Assembly: GCA_937901345.1 (NCBI GenBank)
Contig: CALCHM010000111.1
Coordinates: forward strand, 1 to 26,624
DNA: 26,624 nt
Source of the DNA: an uncultured Prevotella sp.
Lineage (GTDB): Bacteria > Bacteroidota > Bacteroidia > Bacteroidales > Bacteroidaceae
Direction of reading: 5' to 3'
Numbering within the stretch: the stretch's first letter is position 1; the number at the start of each line of letters is the position of its first letter. Under the pieces are notes generated by a model. The model saw only the letters and a list, made by a program, of their open reading frames with translations. It ran no database searches and was not told the origin of the DNA. Positions 1 to 7,481 of this stretch are shown here, piece by piece. The translations under genes were made by a program, and so were the position numbers.

Positions 1-54
1 CCTGTAACCTTCTGATCCGTAGTCAGATGCTCTATTCAGTTGAGCTACGGAGCC
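1..54 (-). tRNA. tRNA-Arg (anticodon ACG), truncated by window start
   Basis: Read on the minus strand this is the 5' two-thirds of a tRNA. It starts GGCTCCG-TA-GCTC (acceptor strand and D stem), continues through a D loop, and has an anticodon stem TCTGA/TCAGA around the loop CTACGGA, giving anticodon ACG (Arg, CGU codons). The T arm and acceptor 3' strand lie beyond the window edge. A near-perfect Bacteroidetes promoter sits 30 bp upstream at 85-115. Confidence 0.93.
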
Positions 55-84
55 GAGTCTGTGTTTGTTTCTCTTTTGCGAGTG

Positions 85-115
85 CAAAGGTATAAACTTT
101 TCTCGTAATGACAAA
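85..115 (-). promoter_or_regulatory. Bacteroidetes-type promoter of tRNA-Arg
   Basis: On the minus strand, TTTG (115-112), a 19-nt spacer and TACCTTTG (92-85) match the Bacteroidetes -33/-7 consensus TTTG / TAnnTTTG. The -7 box lies about 30 nt before the mature tRNA 5' end. Confidence 0.75.
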
Positions 116-134
116 TTGTTTGCCGCTTTTTTTA

Positions 135-156
135 CGAAAAAAACTTCGAGAAAGTT
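135..156 (-). terminator. possible terminator after oxyR
   Basis: The minus strand reads AACTT-TCTCG-AAGTT followed by a run of T. The stem is only 5 bp, so this is a weak but correctly placed intrinsic terminator, about 40 nt past the oxyR stop and before the tRNA promoter. Confidence 0.4.
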
Positions 157-195
157 GTTGTAGCGTTAAATTATTGTTGTTTTGTTACCTATAAA

Positions 196-1122
196 CTACA
201 ATTTTACTGCAAACTTCTTCAATCTAGCATCAATCATGCTATCAGGAATAATTGCTTTTACGGCATCTACAAGTGAGTTTACCATCTTTTGGCGTACGTA
301 ATCTTGACGTATAATGAGAGATATTTCTCTTACAGGTGCCGACTCCCCAAATTCTCTGACATTTTCCTGTTGTTCTCTGTGTAATAATTGTCGATGCAAT
401 TCGGGTATAATTGTATATCCTCCGTTTTCATCGACAATGTTGACAAGAGTCGTAATGCTACCAGCTTCATAGAATCCATTATAGTCAGATGGTTCTTCAC
501 AGAAGTTGAAGATTTGATTACGCATACAGTGACCTTCTTTTAGTACCCATAAGTGTTTTGTCGGCATTTGTGAAGCTGCAATTTCTTTTTCTTGATAAAT
601 GTCTTCTTGGGGAGATATGTATGCGAGGAATTTTTCGTAGTAGAGGGGAATTTCAAGAATGTCGTCATAATTGAGCGGTGTAGCTAAGATAGCCATGTCG
701 AGTTCTGCTTTTCTCAACTGTTCAACGATGATGTGTGTTTGTTGTTCGCTCACCTGAAGTTCTATCTGCGGTTGTGAGGTGCGCATTTCTTGAAATAGTT
801 TCGGTAATATGTACGGCGCAACAGTAGGAATAACTCCTAATCTTAATCGTCCTGAATTTTGTTCGCGTTCAGAGAGTGATAATTCTTTGAGTTGTGAAAT
901 GTTATAAAGCACCACTTTCGCTTGATTGATTATTTGTTCTCCAATTTCAGTTGGGCGAATAGGGTGGCATGATCTGTCAAAGATAACTGTATCCAGTTCT
1001 TCCTCCAATTTATTAATAAGCGTGCTTAATGTAGGCTGACTTACGCCACATGATTGTGCGGCTTTTACAAAGTGGCGGTGTGTATCCAACGCCACGATAT
1101 ATTCCATTTGTTGTAGATTCAT
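196..1122 (-). CDS. oxyR: OxyR-type LysR-family peroxide-sensing regulator
   Basis: A 308-residue LysR-family regulator with an N-terminal winged helix-turn-helix (about 1-60; typical AAQSCGVSQPTLSTLINKLE) and a substrate-binding-like sensor domain (about 90-300). The sensor contains GHCMRNQ...NFC. Numbered from the ATG at 1122, the two cysteines fall at 199 and 208, the same positions as the redox pair of Escherichia coli OxyR. In the known family, peroxide oxidises this pair and the tetramer then activates catalase, peroxiredoxin and Dps genes. An upstream in-frame TTG at 1131 would add three residues; the ATG is preferred because it gives the standard MxLQQxEYxVA start. The gene has its own promoter at 1160-1192. 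Targets cannot be seen in this window. Confidence 0.93.
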   Translation of the reverse strand: MNLQQMEYIVALDTHRHFVKAAQSCGVSQPTLSTLINKLEEELDTVIFDRSCHPIRPTEIGEQIINQAKVVLYNISQLKELSLSEREQNSGRLRLGVIPTVAPYILPKLFQEMRTSQPQIELQVSEQQTHIIVEQLRKAELDMAILATPLNYDDILEIPLYYEKFLAYISPQEDIYQEKEIAASQMPTKHLWVLKEGHCMRNQIFNFCEEPSDYNGFYEAGSITTLVNIVDENGGYTIIPELHRQLLHREQQENVREFGESAPVREISLIIRQDYVRQKMVNSLVDAVKAIIPDSMIDARLKKFAVKL

Positions 1123-1159
1123 AGATAGCAAGAATTGGTAGTTATGTTTCTCTGAGAGA

Positions 1160-1192
1160 CAAAATTAATGCATTTATCTAGAATATTTCAAA
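1160..1192 (-). promoter_or_regulatory. promoter of oxyR
   Basis: On the minus strand, TTTG (1192-1189), a 21-nt spacer and TAATTTTG (1167-1160) fit the Bacteroidetes consensus and lie about 38 nt before the ATG. The spacer contains the palindrome TATCTAGAATA on the plus strand, which could be an operator, but it is not a clear OxyR site. Confidence 0.65.
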
Positions 1193-1210
1193 CTGCGTCT
1201 GAAAACTTTG

Positions 1211-2056
1211 TTATGACTTTCGAAATCTTTTGGTAATAAGTGCATAACCACATGTCTTGCATAATTTTTCTGATGTTTTGTGGTGTGTGAATGCTTGGTA
1301 GAGTCTTTGAGCTCTTGGTGAATGGAGTATTTCTGTTAATGTTTGTTGGTGTAAGTTTCCCAAGTTTATTGTTCCTTGAGAATCCAAACAACAGGGTACA
1401 ACCGTACCATCCACGAGCACCCCTATTTGATTTCTAAGTGCATGGCAAAAAGCTTCGTTTTGTTCATAGGGCGTTCTTGCTGCATCTGGCCATTCAAAGG
1501 TAGTATCTGTTTCCAGATAAATGAGTTCGTCGAGTTTCCATCCGTCAGGTCGTTCCGTCCAAGGTGTGGTAATGTGTTGTGCCATTAAATGGATTAGTTC
1601 TTGATTCATGCTATTGTGTTCACCGCCTTCATTCCACAATCTCAAAACAATAATAATACCTTGCTTTGCAGCTTCCTTGGCAAAGTTCATAACCTGTCTG
1701 ATATAAGTTTCAGGATTCTCTTTAGTATTACCTTCGTGTGCTTGTAATGAAATTTGAATCTTATGGGGTTTTGCATCAATTACGGATTGTGCGTCAGCCA
1801 GTAAAGTTCCGTTTGTTGTAAGTATGGGTATGAATCCCTTTTGACGTGCTAGAGTTATAAATTGAGGGAGTAGGGGATGTAAGAATGGTTCTCCCATAAG
1901 GTGAAAATACAAGAACTTTATTTCACCCACGAGCTTGTCTGTAAGCGAATGAAATTCTTCTAAAGAAAGTTGGTGTCCCTTTCGTGTTGTCTTTGGACAG
2001 AACGCACAACTGAGGTTACACCTATTGGTTATTTCGAGATAGCAACGCGTTATCAT
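1211..2056 (-). CDS. radical SAM protein with C-terminal SPASM domain
   Basis: 281 residues. The N-terminus has the radical SAM motif CNLSCAFC (C13, C17, C20), which binds the S-adenosylmethionine-cleaving 4Fe-4S cluster. It is followed by the usual barrel features (MGEP near 54 and TTNGT near 80). The C-terminal part has the SPASM signature: C204, the pair C222/C223 in GTVVPCCLDSQG, and C266/C269 in LCKTCGY. These would hold an auxiliary Fe-S cluster. SPASM proteins modify peptides, proteins or small molecules; no precursor peptide with an obvious core is adjacent, so the substrate is unknown. It lies 35 bp after a 44-residue Cys-rich membrane peptide on the same strand, so the two are probably co-transcribed. 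The ATG start places the motif at the standard distance from the N-terminus. Confidence 0.88.
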   Translation of the reverse strand: MITRCYLEITNRCNLSCAFCPKTTRKGHQLSLEEFHSLTDKLVGEIKFLYFHLMGEPFLHPLLPQFITLARQKGFIPILTTNGTLLADAQSVIDAKPHKIQISLQAHEGNTKENPETYIRQVMNFAKEAAKQGIIIVLRLWNEGGEHNSMNQELIHLMAQHITTPWTERPDGWKLDELIYLETDTTFEWPDAARTPYEQNEAFCHALRNQIGVLVDGTVVPCCLDSQGTINLGNLHQQTLTEILHSPRAQRLYQAFTHHKTSEKLCKTCGYALITKRFRKS

Positions 2057-2091
2057 CTTTTTTTGTTTTGTTGATGTAGGTTGAGTTCATT

Positions 2092-2226
2092 CTATCTTTT
2101 ACAGCATTGTTTGGATAAGGGGCACGAAGTGCATCCTTTTTTCTTGCAAATTGTATTTCTAAATGCTTGAAACAAGTAAACTAATGCAGTTATGACGACT
2201 ATAATAACAAGTATAATCTCAATCAT
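2092..2226 (-). CDS. FeoB-associated Cys-rich membrane protein (44 aa)
   Basis: A very short gene found by translating the gap. It begins MIEIILVIIVV, continues with one hydrophobic membrane helix (about 3-20), and ends with a Cys-rich tail, CKKKGCTSCPLSKQCC. This architecture (single helix, then CxxxxCxxCPL...C) is that of the FeoB-associated Cys-rich membrane protein family, usually encoded next to the ferrous iron transporter gene feoB. No feoB lies in this window; the neighbour is a radical SAM/SPASM gene 35 bp downstream, plausibly in the same transcript. It may bind metal or deliver iron at the inner membrane, but that is an inference. It is separated from the upstream gene by a terminator at 2311-2343. 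Confidence 0.8.
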   Translation of the reverse strand: MIEIILVIIVVITALVYLFQAFRNTICKKKGCTSCPLSKQCCKR

Positions 2227-2310
2227 GGTAAAGTTAGGGTTGTGTTTGTTAAATGTAGGGTTTGTTCCAAGATGCTTTTGCTTTATAAAATGTATTTTCT
2301 TCTGTATAAA

Positions 2311-2343
2311 TAGAAAAAATGGGAGATTCCTTAATGATCTCCC
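2311..2343 (-). terminator. intrinsic terminator of the MBL-fold gene
   Basis: On the minus strand GGGAGAT and ATCTCCC form a 7-bp stem around a 9-nt loop and are followed by ATTTTTTCT. It lies 15 bp past the stop of the metallo-beta-lactamase-fold gene. Confidence 0.85.
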
Positions 2344-2357
2344 AGGTATAACATTCT

Positions 2358-3185
2358 TTATTCTGAAATGGTCACGTTAGACTCGTTGATTTTAATCTCA
2401 ATTGCTCCAGTCGGTTGTCTTCTTGGAAGTGGTTGAGGAATGATGTGTTGTAGTTCTGGAACTTCTTTAAGTGCGTTTCCACTTGTTTCGCTAGCAAGTA
2501 TCGGGGTGTTGTTTTCCTCAGAAAGATGACACAACCACACTTGCTGAATGCGTTTCGGGTCTAGGAAGTGTGCGAGTAGTTCAGCTGTTTCCTTGTTAGA
2601 TAAGTGTCCATATGGTCCCTCTATACGTTTCTTGAGTCGCATTGGGTAAGGACCATTTATTAACATCTGAGCATCGTAGTTGGATTCTATTACCAAGTGT
2701 GTGGCATTGCCAACTATGCTTTGAATTTCTGGAGTTACGTGACCAATGTCTGTGATGACACAGAATTTGATGTCTTTATATTGAATCAAGTAACCGTTGT
2801 TTCCAAAACTATCGTGTGGTACGGGAATAGCAGTGATGTTAAAGGGACCTATTTGAAAAGGTTTGTAGTGTTCTACTATTTTAAGTTCCTCCTTTTTTAC
2901 TTTCTTGCTTAAAAATGGATTTTCATGCATCCCTTTGTGTACCGCTTCGGTTGTATATACAGGGATATGAAATTCGTTGGATAAATAAGCAACAGCCTTT
3001 GAGTGGTCGGTGTGATTATGTGTGACTAATATGCCTTGAATATCTCCAAATGAACATCCATAGTCTTTATAAGTCTTTTTGAATGTTCTAATTCCGAGTC
3101 CAAGGTCGATAAGTATGCTGTAACCTTCTGCATGAAGGTAATAACAATTTCCACTACTTCCGCTAGCAAAGGAGATAAATTTCAT
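2358..3185 (-). CDS. MBL-fold metallohydrolase, WalJ/YycJ-like
   Basis: 275 residues. It starts MKFISFASGSSGNCYYL, characteristic of the YycJ/WalJ branch of the metallo-beta-lactamase superfamily. The di-metal motif HNHTDH is at residues 56-61, and further likely ligands follow (HDSFGN near 124; D in VITDIGH near 146). Family members are cytoplasmic hydrolases, and WalJ of Firmicutes is thought to act on nucleic acid during replication or cell-wall coordination. The exact substrate here is unknown, and there is no walRK operon next to it. It lies 103 bp downstream of tamL on the same strand and ends at a clear terminator, so it is the last gene of that transcription unit. Confidence 0.87.
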   Translation of the reverse strand: MKFISFASGSSGNCYYLHAEGYSILIDLGLGIRTFKKTYKDYGCSFGDIQGILVTHNHTDHSKAVAYLSNEFHIPVYTTEAVHKGMHENPFLSKKVKKEELKIVEHYKPFQIGPFNITAIPVPHDSFGNNGYLIQYKDIKFCVITDIGHVTPEIQSIVGNATHLVIESNYDAQMLINGPYPMRLKKRIEGPYGHLSNKETAELLAHFLDPKRIQQVWLCHLSEENNTPILASETSGNALKEVPELQHIIPQPLPRRQPTGAIEIKINESNVTISE

Positions 3186-3288
3186 TCTGTATGATGTTAA
3201 GTAGATATGTGTTCGTAATGTGTTGTTGTTGTAAAATTCGAAACAATGAGGTGTAACTATCTCATCACATTCTTTTTCAGAGATGTTA

Positions 3289-5607
3289 TCAGAAGGGTAA
3301 TCCTACCGCAAAATGGAACGTGAAGTCTCGTTTAAACTTGGGGTTGATGATGGGGTAGTGTCCCTTTCCTGTAGGTATCGATGGATTAATCGCTTTCATG
3401 CCACCGTCAAATCTGAGGATAAAGTAATCAAAGTTTAATCGCAATCCAAGTCCGTAAGCAACGGCAATTTCTTTTAGAAACTTGTCTGCTTTTAGTTGTT
3501 CTCCTGATTGTGCGTTGTTTCTTGTATTCCAAATATTGCCTGCATCAATGAAGGCGGCACCATAAAACTTCCAGAAAAGATAAGTGCGATATTCTAGACT
3601 TAAATCTAGCTTAACGTTACCCGTTTGATTGATGAAGTCGATTTTTCCATCTGTTCCTTTGTAGGAACCAGGTCCTAATTCTCTCACACTCCATCCTCTT
3701 ACACTGTTGGCGCCTCCAGCAAAGTAGCGTTTCTCATAAGGGATAATCGTAGAATTACCATACGGTATAGCTACCCCTAATGCAGCATGAAATGCTAAGG
3801 AGCTATTTTCATTGATTGGATAACTTTTAACGAAATCTATGTCGGCTTTAGCATATTGTGAGAATGCAATGCCAAAGAGTTCGTAATGTCCATTGTGATT
3901 ATGTTTGGCATTGAACAAACTTTTGGTGAGATTCAAAAGATTTCCTGCTGATTCAATATTAAATCTGAGTTGCCAAGTGTTCGTTTGTGATAGTGCGTTA
4001 TTGTTGAAGTTCTTGTTCGATTTCATGACAAATGAATATCCCAGATTCATGATGAACAAGTTCTCATAACTATATCTCAGAATGCCGTATCTAGGATCGT
4101 CTCCTTCAAGATAGTTTTTACGGAAGGTGTCTGAGATCCATGGCATGAAAATGTAGTTCAAACTGAGTAAGTCAAACTTGTGCTGGATGCGATTGTCTGT
4201 ATTCCTTCTCCATTTATACGAAACGTTTGCGGTAAGCATGCGACGATGAAATTCTGGTCTTTCTTGCATGTTGTAAATCAGACCAAATTCGGTTGTCGCT
4301 TTTAACTGATACCGAAATTGCTCAGAGAAGGGCATGAATAGGGCAGGGAAGGAGAGGTTTGCCTCTGTGCTATATTCCATATAGTTTTGGTTGGCATATC
4401 CTTCTAATCCTGTTATCGCTTCATACGCGCCTCTGATCTTAATTCTGAACAGTTCAGAACCTTTGAATAGGTTGCGATTGGTGTATGTTAATGCAGCTGC
4501 TGCGCCAAGGTCACCTGCTGTATTTGTACCTTCAATCTCAAATGAGATGTTATGAGGTTTGGCCTTTCTTACATAAATCTCGTAATTGATGAATGGGTGC
4601 TTCTCTATTGTTCTTATTGTACTGAAACTTAATGCGCTAAGGCTGTTTAGTGCATTGTTTGTGTAATTAACGTCTGAGGCTCTATAGATGCTGTCGGTGT
4701 TTAATCCAATCATGCTTCTGTAAACTCTTTTTGAGACGTTTGTTCTAGTCTTTAGGTGTTGAAAATTTAGTCCGCGATATTGTGTTAATATGCTGGTATC
4801 GTTGTTGTAACAATCTTCAAAAACGCTTATATCTTTGATTTTGTAAGGCGTGTAGGCGATGGTTGTGTCTACTCCAGCAGGGGCGATACAATTGATTGTT
4901 ACGCTTGTTCCTAAATCTCCCTGTATAGTGTCAATGGTAAATGTTATGAACTCCTTGTTGATTTGATAAAAACCATTGTCTTGTAGCAGGTTTACTATTC
5001 TGCTGCGTTCTTCATAGAGTTTGTTGATTTCAAGAGGCATCCCACCGTGTAATACTGACGCATGTCTTTCACGCAGCAATATGTGTTCAATACGTTTGCT
5101 TTGTATGTTTGTAGTTATGTTTCGGATGTATGAACGTGGACCACAGTGTAATTGATAGGTTAGTTTTACTTTGTGTTTTGTACGCACCGTGTCAAATGAA
5201 ACCCATCCATTTCTGAATCCTTTTGAGACAAGATGATTTTGCAGGGCTTTGGCTGTGTTATTCGTCGCACTTTCATTGTATATCACAGGTGGTTCTCCCG
5301 TTTTCCGGAGTAATTTGCATACAAAGTTTGAATCCTTCTTCCCAGCTAAACTATACATTCCAAGTGGAACTTTTGCAATGCCAAACCACTTGCTGTTGGG
5401 TTTCTGAGTAAGGGCTCCCTGTACGCTTCCTGAAGTGATATGTTTATCGCTACTCTCTATCTTTACGGCAGAGAGTAGGTATTCGTTGTCCTCAAGTATT
5501 CTTTGGGAGGAGCAACTAACGAGTAGTGCGCTGAGTAAAATGAGTAGGAGTCTCAATGTTGAAATGTTGTGTGTATGCCCATGTTGTATGGGGGGACTAC
5601 ATGACAC
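3289..5607 (-). CDS. tamL: TamL, BamA/TamA-family outer-membrane assembly lipoprotein
   Basis: About 772 residues. A lipoprotein signal (hydrophobic LRLLLILLSALLVSC, lipobox LVSC with Cys32) precedes POTRA-like repeats (about 40-370) and an Omp85 beta-barrel (about 380-772). The barrel shows the lid-loop motif GGANSVRGW near residue 635 and ends in the aromatic F typical of outer-membrane barrels. In Bacteroidetes TamL is the lipid-anchored counterpart of TamA and works with TamB to move lipids or proteins to the outer membrane; no tamB is adjacent here. The start is uncertain. No ATG is in frame; the open frame begins at a GTG (5607), while a TTG at 5556 gives the compact signal MRLLLILLSALLVSC. 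The gene follows the pseudouridine synthase by about 6 bp if GTG is used, suggesting co-transcription. Confidence 0.88.
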   Translation of the reverse strand: MSCSPPIQHGHTHNISTLRLLLILLSALLVSCSSQRILEDNEYLLSAVKIESSDKHITSGSVQGALTQKPNSKWFGIAKVPLGMYSLAGKKDSNFVCKLLRKTGEPPVIYNESATNNTAKALQNHLVSKGFRNGWVSFDTVRTKHKVKLTYQLHCGPRSYIRNITTNIQSKRIEHILLRERHASVLHGGMPLEINKLYEERSRIVNLLQDNGFYQINKEFITFTIDTIQGDLGTSVTINCIAPAGVDTTIAYTPYKIKDISVFEDCYNNDTSILTQYRGLNFQHLKTRTNVSKRVYRSMIGLNTDSIYRASDVNYTNNALNSLSALSFSTIRTIEKHPFINYEIYVRKAKPHNISFEIEGTNTAGDLGAAAALTYTNRNLFKGSELFRIKIRGAYEAITGLEGYANQNYMEYSTEANLSFPALFMPFSEQFRYQLKATTEFGLIYNMQERPEFHRRMLTANVSYKWRRNTDNRIQHKFDLLSLNYIFMPWISDTFRKNYLEGDDPRYGILRYSYENLFIMNLGYSFVMKSNKNFNNNALSQTNTWQLRFNIESAGNLLNLTKSLFNAKHNHNGHYELFGIAFSQYAKADIDFVKSYPINENSSLAFHAALGVAIPYGNSTIIPYEKRYFAGGANSVRGWSVRELGPGSYKGTDGKIDFINQTGNVKLDLSLEYRTYLFWKFYGAAFIDAGNIWNTRNNAQSGEQLKADKFLKEIAVAYGLGLRLNFDYFILRFDGGMKAINPSIPTGKGHYPIINPKFKRDFTFHFAVGLPF

Positions 5608-5613
5608 GAGTTA

Positions 5614-6504
5614 TTATTCAAATACTCTCATAAAGAGTTTTGGCGCTGATGTTTCAAACTTAAGCAATTCGCCCGAGATGGGATGGTAAAAATTCAGACG
5701 GAAGGCGTGTAGCGCAAGACGTCCGATGGGGTTGTCTCCGTTTCCATACTTGATGTCTCCGCAGATAGGACATCCCAAATCTTGGGTATGTACGCGAATC
5801 TGATTTTTTCTTCCGGTTTCAAGTTTGAATTCAATTAGAGTATATTTGTCGTTGCTTTTCAGCGTTTTATAATGTGTTAATGCATATTTGCCTCCGTTGT
5901 CCGTAGGTGAAGAGAATGTGAAAAACGCCTTATTGTCCTTTAACCAACTTTCTACGCTTCCTTGAGGTTGTTGAGGCTTGCCAGAGCAGAGTGCGATGTA
6001 TCGTCTGTCGGTTACAATGTTGTGCCAATTGTGTTCCAGAATTTGTTCTGCTTCAATGGTTTTGGCATACACCATTAATCCTGAAGTATCTCTGTCAAGA
6101 CGGTGTACAACGTGGGCGGTACACTTCTGGTGCGTACGTCTGAAGTATTCATCCAAAACGGTTTTAACACTAAATGCATGATGTGAACTTGCCATCGAGA
6201 GAATACCGATATTCTTTTCAACGACAACAATGGCATGATCCTCATACACGATTTTTACAAATTTATTGCGAAGTTCCTCCTTAGGTTTCTTCTTAGAAAT
6301 CTCAACGATAGTTCCTGGTTGAAGTTGTAAATCGTGTTGCTTTACAATCTTTTTATCAACTCTAATGCCGCCCCCAGTCAAAATAGCTTTTGCGCGGTTA
6401 CGACTAATTCCATCTAAAGCCTTTTGAATGAATGTGAGTAAGTCGCATGTGTCTTTTACTGTGAATTTTGTAAATTGACTGAGTGTTGTGTTTCTTTTCT
6501 GCAT
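5614..6504 (-). CDS. RluA-family RNA pseudouridine synthase
   Basis: 296 residues from the ATG at 6504. An S4 RNA-binding domain (about 20-70; SRNRAKAILTGGGIRVD) is followed by the RluA catalytic domain with HVVHRLDRDTSGLMV (133-145), whose D137 is the catalytic aspartate. The later motifs HYKTL, KLETGRKNQIRVH and GDIKYG are those of the family. It isomerises specific uridines in 23S rRNA (RluC/RluD type); which sites is not evident. An upstream TTG at 6555 would add 17 residues, but a promoter -7 box (6538-6531) lies inside that stretch, so the ATG is chosen. It is the first gene of a leftward unit with tamL and probably the MBL-fold gene. Confidence 0.92.
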   Translation of the reverse strand: MQKRNTTLSQFTKFTVKDTCDLLTFIQKALDGISRNRAKAILTGGGIRVDKKIVKQHDLQLQPGTIVEISKKKPKEELRNKFVKIVYEDHAIVVVEKNIGILSMASSHHAFSVKTVLDEYFRRTHQKCTAHVVHRLDRDTSGLMVYAKTIEAEQILEHNWHNIVTDRRYIALCSGKPQQPQGSVESWLKDNKAFFTFSSPTDNGGKYALTHYKTLKSNDKYTLIEFKLETGRKNQIRVHTQDLGCPICGDIKYGNGDNPIGRLALHAFRLNFYHPISGELLKFETSAPKLFMRVFE

Positions 6505-6530
6505 GAGTTTGTAAATAGTTGTTTGTTCTG

Positions 6531-6538
6531 CAAAATTA
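6531..6538 (-). promoter_or_regulatory. -7 box for the pseudouridine synthase/tamL unit
   Basis: The minus strand carries TAATTTTG followed by C, matching TAnnTTTG, 27 nt upstream of the chosen ATG. No good TTTG lies at the expected -33 spacing, so only the -7 box is supported. Confidence 0.5.
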
Positions 6539-6652
6539 CTAAAAAAAGAAGACAAAATCGGTTGACGCTATTAATTAAGTGTGTGCTTACCTGCGTCTTT
6601 TTATTTCATTGTTGTTGTAATGAAGGGGTGTTGTAATTTGAATTTATAGGTT

Positions 6653-6903
6653 GAGAACCGCGGGTGATACCTCCAAAACTCCGTTTGAAGTAGTGAGAAC
6701 TATGGGTAATGGCAATAAAAATTGATTTTTTTATCTGAGAACTGCGGGTAATACCTCAAAAATACCGTTTAAAGCATGAGAACCGTGGGTAATACCTCAA
6801 ATACTCCGTTTGAAGTAGAGAGAACTATGGGTAATGACTTCAAAGTGCAAATTCATGCCTTGAGCACTATGGGTAACGCCTTTTCGTAACATTCGAAGAA
6901 TCT
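6653..6903. repeat. six imperfect tandem repeats of 41-42 bp
   Basis: Units begin at 6653, 6695, 6737, 6778, 6820 and 6862, spaced 42, 42, 41, 42 and 42 bp. Each starts GAGAACYRYGGGTAAT or a close variant (the last is GAGCACTATGGGTAAC). Units 1, 3 and 4 continue with ACCTC, an A-rich run and CCGTTT(G/A)AAG; units 2, 5 and 6 start GAG(A/C)ACTATGGGTAAY and then diverge. 42 bp is four turns of B-DNA, so the cores would face the same side of the helix. In one frame units 1, 3 and 4 read as 14-residue repeats like RTxGNTSxxPFEV, but stop codons and the 41-bp unit break the frame. The array starts about 150 bp upstream of the leftward pseudouridine synthase gene. Function unknown. Confidence 0.8.
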
Positions 6904-7238
6904 ATCAACAGGCATGGTTGGACTTATTGGGGGTGAACCTAATTGCTCGTTCTTGTGTTTGATGCTTTCAGTGTGAATAGGAAACTATATGTTCCTTGAT
7001 ATTTGCTTATTTCGTTTGTGAAGTGTGTTGGTGATGGTGTGGGTTTATCAATGTCCCTATGGAAGGGACTTATTGATCTCGCTGTTAGGGGAGTTGATAT
7101 TTCTGAATTTTCAGTATTGTTGTTAGATGAGACTCACATGTTGCTACTTACGTTTTGCAAATAATGTGCTTATCTTTTAGGATTGAATTTTTAAGTAAAA
7201 AAAATGGGGCGATGCTTGTTTGATAAATAATTTAGTTG
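6904..7238. other. intergenic stretch with one hairpin, no gene seen
   Basis: No open frame with a plausible start, composition or motif was found on either strand between the repeats and the tRNA-Lys promoter. The only structure is an imperfect hairpin at 7047-7077: ATCAAT-GTCCCT, a 5-nt loop, AGGGAC, a 2-nt bulge and ATTGAT. No T run follows, so it is not an obvious terminator. Confidence 0.5.
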
Positions 7239-7246
7239 TAATTTTG
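7239..7246 (+). promoter_or_regulatory. -7 box of tRNA-Lys
   Basis: TAATTTTG followed by C matches TAnnTTTG and lies 27 nt before the tRNA. A partial -33 match, CTTG (7215-7218), is 20 nt upstream. Confidence 0.6.
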
Positions 7247-7273
7247 CATCGCAAACGAAAAACATCGGTTCAT

Positions 7274-7346
7274 GCACTCTTAGCTCAGTTGGTAGAGCAA
7301 CTGACTCTTAATCAGTGGGTCCTGGGTTCGAATCCCTGAGGGTGTA
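7274..7346 (+). tRNA. tRNA-Lys (anticodon CTT)
   Basis: A complete 73-nt cloverleaf. The acceptor GCACTCT pairs with AGGGTGT (with G-U pairs); the D arm is GCTCAGTTGGTAGAGC; the anticodon stem ACTGA/TCAGT encloses CTCTTAA with anticodon CTT; the T arm is CTGGGTTCGAATCCCTG; the discriminator is A. The 3' CCA is not encoded. A strong terminator follows within 12 bp. Confidence 0.96.
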
Positions 7347-7357
7347 CGAGTTATTTA

Positions 7358-7389
7358 AGATTGACAACTTCTGTTGTCAATCTTTTTTT
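7358..7389 (+). terminator. intrinsic terminator after tRNA-Lys
   Basis: An 11-bp perfect stem, AGATTGACAAC / GTTGTCAATCT, with loop TTCT is followed directly by a run of T. Confidence 0.93.
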
Positions 7390-7444
7390 GTGTCTTTTTT
7401 ACAAAATATTCTGTGATTGGTGCATTAGTTTGTTATAAAAAACT

Positions 7445-7452
7445 TAATTTTG
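7445..7452 (+). promoter_or_regulatory. -7 box upstream of the TPR gene
   Basis: TAATTTTG followed by C fits TAnnTTTG, 29 nt before the GTG start. The -33 box is not clear. Confidence 0.5.
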
Positions 7453-7481
7453 CTTGCATTAATTAAACAAAGACTTACAAA

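Noticed and set aside
3186..3288. Terminator between tamL and the MBL-fold gene
   Set aside because: Only a weak ATGAG/CTCAT stem with no T run is seen on the minus strand, so read-through into the MBL-fold gene is more likely.
6653..6903. CRISPR array
   Set aside because: The repeats are imperfect over the whole unit, with no constant repeat and variable spacer of CRISPR form, and no cas gene is nearby.
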